Shown here piece by piece: positions 60,825 through 64,000 of a stretch of DNA of 64,000 bases (position 1 is the first letter of the stretch; the number at the start of each line of letters is the position of its first letter). The stretch comes from Chryseobacterium pennae (lineage in GTDB: Bacteria > Bacteroidota > Bacteroidia > Flavobacteriales > Weeksellaceae). The stretch covers positions 20,916 through 84,915 of the forward strand of contig NZ_QNVT01000033.1 of the NCBI RefSeq assembly GCF_003385515.1, given 5' to 3'. The position numbers and the translations under genes are program-made. The notes beneath the pieces are model-generated. The model was not told the origin of the DNA and ran no database searches. It saw only the letters and a program-made list of their open reading frames with translations.

Positions 60825-61322
60825 ATGAAAAAGCTATTATTAGTAGGTGCTTTTGCACTTTTAGGAGGTGCAGCACAGGCGCAAGAAGGTTTAAAATTGG
60901 GTGGACATATTGGTGTACCAGTATCTGACGCAAGTAATGTATCTTCATTTACACTAGGGGTAGACGGAGCTTATATGTGGAATATTGCAAAAGGTTTTGA
61001 CCTGGGGGTAGCAACAGGATACTCTCATTTCTTCGGAAAAGATCACTTTGATGATTTTGGATTTATTCCTGTAGCAGTTTCCGGTAAATATAAATTTAAG
61101 GGAGCACCTATCTTTGTAGGATTAGACCTTGGATACGGAATTTCTACAAAAAGTGGTATTGACGGAGGTTTCTATGCACAGCCTAAATTTGGATATCAGA
61201 TGTCTAAAGGAGAACTGTATATAGGATACCAGTCTGTAAGCAATAGACGTGATCATGGCTGGTACAGAGACAGCTGGAATGCAGGAGCAGTTAACCTTGG
61301 GTACAACTTCTTTATTAAATAA
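60825..61322 (+). CDS. Outer-membrane beta-barrel protein C
   Basis: A 165-residue protein with signal peptide MKKLLLVGAFALLGGAAQAQ. The mature part is strand-rich (LKLGGHIGVPVSDASNVSSFTLGVDGAY, FVGLDLGYGISTKSG) and ends AVNLGYNFFIK with a terminal aromatic-basic strand, as in small outer-membrane barrels. It is the shortest of the array and shares no close likeness with the A or B types. Flanked by its own promoter box and a strong terminator. Confidence 0.78.
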   Translation: MKKLLLVGAFALLGGAAQAQEGLKLGGHIGVPVSDASNVSSFTLGVDGAYMWNIAKGFDLGVATGYSHFFGKDHFDDFGFIPVAVSGKYKFKGAPIFVGLDLGYGISTKSGIDGGFYAQPKFGYQMSKGELYIGYQSVSNRRDHGWYRDSWNAGAVNLGYNFFIK

Positions 61323-61343
61323 ACAGATCTTGAACAACATATA

Positions 61344-61368
61344 GAACTCCGGCCGAAGGCCGGAGTTC
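61344..61368 (+). terminator. Strong terminator after barrel C
   Basis: An 11-bp G/C-rich stem, GAACTCCGGCC with GGCCGGAGTTC, a GAA loop and TTTTATT after it. Confidence 0.95.
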
Positions 61369-61774
61369 TTTTATTGAAATTGTGTCGTATAATGACGGTA
61401 TTTCCGGTAAAGGACTGTTAGTGTGTTACTTTGGGATAGTGAAAACAACTTCAAATTATAAACATTTGTTTAAATTTTAAGAGTTAAGGTGTTAAAAATT
61501 AACATTTTAACAATTGTTTTGAGTCTGTATAACGTAGATTAAGGGCAATTTCGCTTAATCGTCTAAATTTTTAAAATCAAATATATCTAGCTCTGGTTGA
61601 GAAATTGTGATTTTTTTATTCATAAAATTGTGAAAAAACTAAAAGACTCTCACTGATATGATTTATTTTTGTAAAACCTTAAATTTTAACAATGATATTA
61701 ATCACATTAACAAATTTTAATATTAATGGATACGACTGTAAATTTGCCACCAGAAAGTATTAAAATTATTTAAA
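61369..61774. other. 406-bp gene-free stretch before barrel B1
   Basis: This A/T-rich stretch holds no credible gene. It contains a 7-bp inverted repeat GATTAAG/CTTAATC (61537-61560), TATTTTTG at 61664-61671 and TAAATTTG at 61739-61746. The latter two are candidate -7 boxes for the next gene, so it may have a long or alternative leader. A small RNA cannot be excluded. Confidence 0.5.
61739..61746 (+). promoter_or_regulatory. Candidate -7 box of barrel B1
   Basis: TAAATTTG matches TAnnTTTG, 28 bp before the ATG at 61775. A second full match, TATTTTTG, lies at 61664-61671. Neither has a TTG at ideal spacing. Confidence 0.4.
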
Positions 61775-62440
61775 ATGAAAAAAATATTATTAGCGGGTGC
61801 TGTTGCACTTTTCGGATTATCAAATGCTCAGATTGCTAAAGGTACTACATATGTTTCAGGACAATTAGGGTATTCTCAGAATGAAAATAACAATACAGAT
61901 ACTAAAATCGAGAGCTTCAAAGTTCTTCCAACTGTAGGTTATTTCGTAAACACTAACCTAGCTGTAGGTTTAGGTGTAGGTTACAAAAATGATAACACTA
62001 AAGTAACTACTGATGGTAATCTTATTCCTACTGGAACTTTTGTTAATGAAAACAAAACTACAACTTCTGCATTTGTTGTTGCTCCATTCGTAAGAAAATA
62101 CTGGACTATTGGTGAAAAATTATATATCTTCGGACAATTAGAAGTTCCTATGGAATTTGGTCAATTCAAGGATGAAGATAAGCGTACTGAAACAGTTGGT
62201 TCTACAGAAGCTAAAACATCTACTTCTACTAAAGATAACTTCACTTCTATCGGAGTTAACGTTAAGCCAGGTTTAGATTATTTCTTAAACAAAAACTGGT
62301 CTATCGAAGCTACTTTTGGTGAGTTTGGTTACAACACAAACAAAGTAAACGTAGACGGAGCTAAGAGAGTAAACGATTATAAATTCGGATTGAACTTATC
62401 TTCTGTAACTTTCGGAGTTAAGTATGTATTTGCAAAATAA
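61775..62440 (+). CDS. Outer-membrane beta-barrel protein B1
   Basis: A 221-residue protein with signal peptide MKKILLAGAVALFGLSNAQ and a barrel of alternating strands (KVLPTVGYFVNTNLAVGLGVGYKND, PFVRKYWTIGEKLYIFG, NVKPGLDYFLNKNWSIEATFGE). A close paralogue of the gene at 63204, which shares SPxVGYFVxxxLAVGxxLGY. Function unknown. It has its own long leader and a terminator before A2. Many Thr/Lys/Asn residues sit in the loops. Confidence 0.82.
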   Translation: MKKILLAGAVALFGLSNAQIAKGTTYVSGQLGYSQNENNNTDTKIESFKVLPTVGYFVNTNLAVGLGVGYKNDNTKVTTDGNLIPTGTFVNENKTTTSAFVVAPFVRKYWTIGEKLYIFGQLEVPMEFGQFKDEDKRTETVGSTEAKTSTSTKDNFTSIGVNVKPGLDYFLNKNWSIEATFGEFGYNTNKVNVDGAKRVNDYKFGLNLSSVTFGVKYVFAK

Positions 62441-62460
62441 TAAACAAAGCATATAATGAT

Positions 62461-62487
62461 AAAGCCCTAAGATTTTCTTGGGGCTTT
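62461..62487 (+). terminator. Terminator after barrel B1
   Basis: AAAGCCCTAAG pairs with CTTGGGGCTTT (one T-G wobble), a 5-nt loop, and six T after the stem. Confidence 0.85.
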
Positions 62488-62519
62488 TTTACCTTTAAAT
62501 ATTTTAAAAAATTAATAAC

Positions 62520-63188
62520 ATGAAAAGAATTTTATTAGCATCTGCAATTGCTTTATTTGCAGGGTTAAACGCACAGACAACGTTTGGTGTAAAAGGAGGA
62601 TATGCTTTATCTAAATTGAACTTTAATGAAAACAACATTGAGCTTGATGGAGCTAGAGGAACGATGAAATCAAAGTCCGGATTTTATGTTGGAGCTTTGG
62701 TGGAGCATAAATTCAATAGCAAATTTGCGATCCAGGGAGAAGTAGAGTATGCCAATTTAGGAGGAAAAGCGGAGGTAGCTTTACCATACGGGATTAAGGT
62801 AACTGAAAAGATAAACCTTAACAGAATTGTAATTCCTGTTTCTGCAAGATACTATGCAACACCTGAATTAGGTATTTATGCTGGCCCTTATGTAAGTTTC
62901 AAGACAGACACTAATGTGAAGTTTGATGTAACAGGTCTGCCTGCTGGTGCTTCTGTAAACCCAGCTGCGGTTAAAGAGGGAGAACAGCTTGTAGAAAAGC
63001 AATTTAACGACAATTTAAAGTCTACTGATTTCGGATTGTTTTTCGGGGCTGATTATAACGTATACAAAGGTTTGTTTGTAGATGCACGTTATAGTTTTGG
63101 ATTGACCAATATGGTTAAAAATCCTGTTGGTAACGAGAAAGTAAAGATGAATTTCTTCCAGCTTGGAGTAGGATATAAGTTTAAATAA
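62520..63188 (+). CDS. Outer-membrane beta-barrel protein A2
   Basis: A 222-residue paralogue of A1 at 60004: signal peptide MKRILLASAIALFAGLNAQ, then GVKGGYALSKLNFNENN and FAIQGEVEYANLGGKAE, and a final strand MNFFQLGVGYKF. The order of genes in the array is A1, C, B1, A2, B2. It is followed after 15 bp by B2, so A2 and B2 are cotranscribed, unlike A1 and B1, which stand apart. Function unknown. Confidence 0.82.
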   Translation: MKRILLASAIALFAGLNAQTTFGVKGGYALSKLNFNENNIELDGARGTMKSKSGFYVGALVEHKFNSKFAIQGEVEYANLGGKAEVALPYGIKVTEKINLNRIVIPVSARYYATPELGIYAGPYVSFKTDTNVKFDVTGLPAGASVNPAAVKEGEQLVEKQFNDNLKSTDFGLFFGADYNVYKGLFVDARYSFGLTNMVKNPVGNEKVKMNFFQLGVGYKFK

Positions 63189-63203
63189 ATTCAATTAATA
63201 ATC

Positions 63204-63860
63204 ATGAAAAAACTATTATTAGCAAGCGCTATTGTGCTTTTCGGGCTTTCTAATGCTCAAATGACTAAAGGTGACTGGGTAATCAGTGGAAACACAGGAA
63301 TGGGTTTTAATAACATTGCAACTACAGTAAAAGTAGGAGGAAAGTCTACTGACGGTCCAAAAGTAAACACGTTCTCAATCACTCCTTCTGTGGGATATTT
63401 TGTTATTGATAAATTAGCAGTGGGTATTGATTTAGGATATGTAAATAGAACCACAAAATATGATGATGTTAAGTCTACAAACTCAACATTTTCTGTAATG
63501 CCTACAGCAATTTATTATTTTACTAACTCCAGCAAGCTGGTTCCATTTCTGGGAGCAGGGATAGGTTATGGATCAAATAAGGAAAAGGCTTCTTTTTCCG
63601 GGATTCGCAATGGAATTTATGATCCAATTCTTATACAGGATACAGAGACCACTACAGATGGTTTAGCATGGAAAGTAAAAGGAGGAGTAACTTATATGGC
63701 AACATCTTCTTTAGGGATTAATCTAGGTATTTCTTATGACCAGTTTTCAAGTAAAGAAACTATTATGAATACAGAAGTTAAGACAAACATTAACACTTTC
63801 GGTGTGAATGTTGGTTTCTCTTATTTCATCAAAGGAAAAGGGCAGAAATCTGATAAATAG
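63204..63860 (+). CDS. Outer-membrane beta-barrel protein B2
   Basis: A 218-residue paralogue of B1: signal peptide MKKLLLASAIVLFGLSNAQ, then SITPSVGYFVIDKLAVGIDLGY, PFLGAGIGYGSNKEKA and a last strand INTFGVNVGFSYF. It starts 15 bp after A2. Its C-terminus runs on a few basic residues (IKGKGQKSDK) past the last strand, which is unusual for barrels of this type. An IS element begins 42 bp after its stop. Confidence 0.82.
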   Translation: MKKLLLASAIVLFGLSNAQMTKGDWVISGNTGMGFNNIATTVKVGGKSTDGPKVNTFSITPSVGYFVIDKLAVGIDLGYVNRTTKYDDVKSTNSTFSVMPTAIYYFTNSSKLVPFLGAGIGYGSNKEKASFSGIRNGIYDPILIQDTETTTDGLAWKVKGGVTYMATSSLGINLGISYDQFSSKETIMNTEVKTNINTFGVNVGFSYFIKGKGQKSDK

Positions 63861-63901
63861 TCAGGCTGTTTAAAGATAAAAAACAAAAATCCGACTCAAT
63901 T

Positions 63902-64000
63902 TGGACTGCCCCCAAAAAGTTAGACACTTTTTAGGGGCATTTTTTTATGTATAGAAAAGAAAAATTTAGCGTTGCTTTCAAATTAGAATGTATTAACCTT
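63902..64000 (+). mobile_element. Left end of an IS3-like insertion sequence
   Basis: From 63902 the sequence TGGACTGCCCCCAAAAAG continues into TTAGACACTTTTTAGGGGC, the kind of end found in IS3-family elements, with an internal hairpin GCCCC...GGGGC. It is followed directly by a small basic frame starting at 63947. The right end lies outside the window. Confidence 0.75.
63947..64000 (+). CDS. IS3-like transposase OrfA (5' part only)
   Basis: Only 18 codons are in the window (MYRKEKFSVAFKLECINL), cut at the right edge. The basic start followed by FSVAFKLE resembles the first helix of the HTH of IS3-family OrfA proteins, and it directly follows the terminal repeat. Full-length status cannot be judged. 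Confidence 0.6.
   Translation, partial: MYRKEKFSVAFKLECINL

Noticed and set aside
61369..61774. A tRNA or rRNA fragment
   Set aside because: No cloverleaf arms, CCA end or conserved T-loop is present.

Overview
The window looks like a chromosomal segment of a flavobacterium, most likely Chryseobacterium or a close relative (Weeksellaceae). Supporting signs are the low GC content, weak Shine-Dalgarno signals, Bacteroidota-type promoters (TTG, about 20 bp, then TAnnTTTG), many signal peptides of the MKKxLLxx...AQ type, a type IX secretion sorting domain, and TPR-membrane-HTH regulators. The genus call rests on protein character and gene order, not on a database search. I found no rRNA, tRNA or CRISPR array.

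Layout. 1-4.3 kb: a cut-off XRE-type regulator, a short SSB with an HRDC protein, a divergent SDR/HxlR pair, and hisS. 4.3-9.6 kb: a tandem family of zinc-ribbon / PH-like / SHOCT proteins with an acetyltransferase and a membrane protein. 9.7-15.2 kb: a small YtxH-like protein, then a cyanophycin module with isoaspartyl peptidase, an unknown acidic protein, cyanophycinase and, divergently, cyanophycin synthetase. 15.3-18 kb: a TPR regulator and a class C beta-lactamase-like lipoprotein. 18.3-28.3 kb: a minus-strand run with a truncated gene copy, MepB, three ATP-grasp proteins, a GCS2-type carboxylate-amine ligase, a class I glutamine amidotransferase, two esterase-fold hydrolases and an M17 aminopeptidase. 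It resembles an uncharacterised amide or peptide metabolite pathway.

28.5-33.7 kb: a glycogen operon, glgB-glgA-lipoprotein-glgC. 34-39.7 kb: a membrane-anchored SRPBCC protein, sucA-sucB and apaG. 39.7-45.1 kb: a T9SS cargo protein, a DnaQ-like exonuclease, a GT2 glycosyltransferase, an LpxL-like acyltransferase, a thioredoxin-like protein and an aldehyde dehydrogenase. 45.3-50.5 kb: an EmrAB-TolC-type efflux operon with a divergent AraC regulator. 50.8-52.1 kb: rpsF-rpsR-rplI. 52.2-59.9 kb: an exported unknown, a ClC antiporter, an unknown, a serine hydrolase with TPRs, a second E2 acyltransferase, a SAM hydrolase-like protein and PhoH. 60-63.9 kb: five small outer-membrane beta-barrel proteins in a row. 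The last 100 bp are the left end of an IS3-like insertion sequence.

How parts fit together. CphA would store Asp and Arg as cyanophycin, CphB would cut it to beta-Asp-Arg, and the isoaspartyl peptidase would free the amino acids. GlgC, GlgA and GlgB make ADP-glucose, chains and branches of glycogen. The strongest candidates for an undescribed system are the amidoligase cluster (19.1-28.3 kb) and the zinc-ribbon/PH/SHOCT array (4.3-9.6 kb). Intergenic DNA also holds three apparently related elements of about 145-195 bp with inverted GAAGCTGGAAG-like arms.
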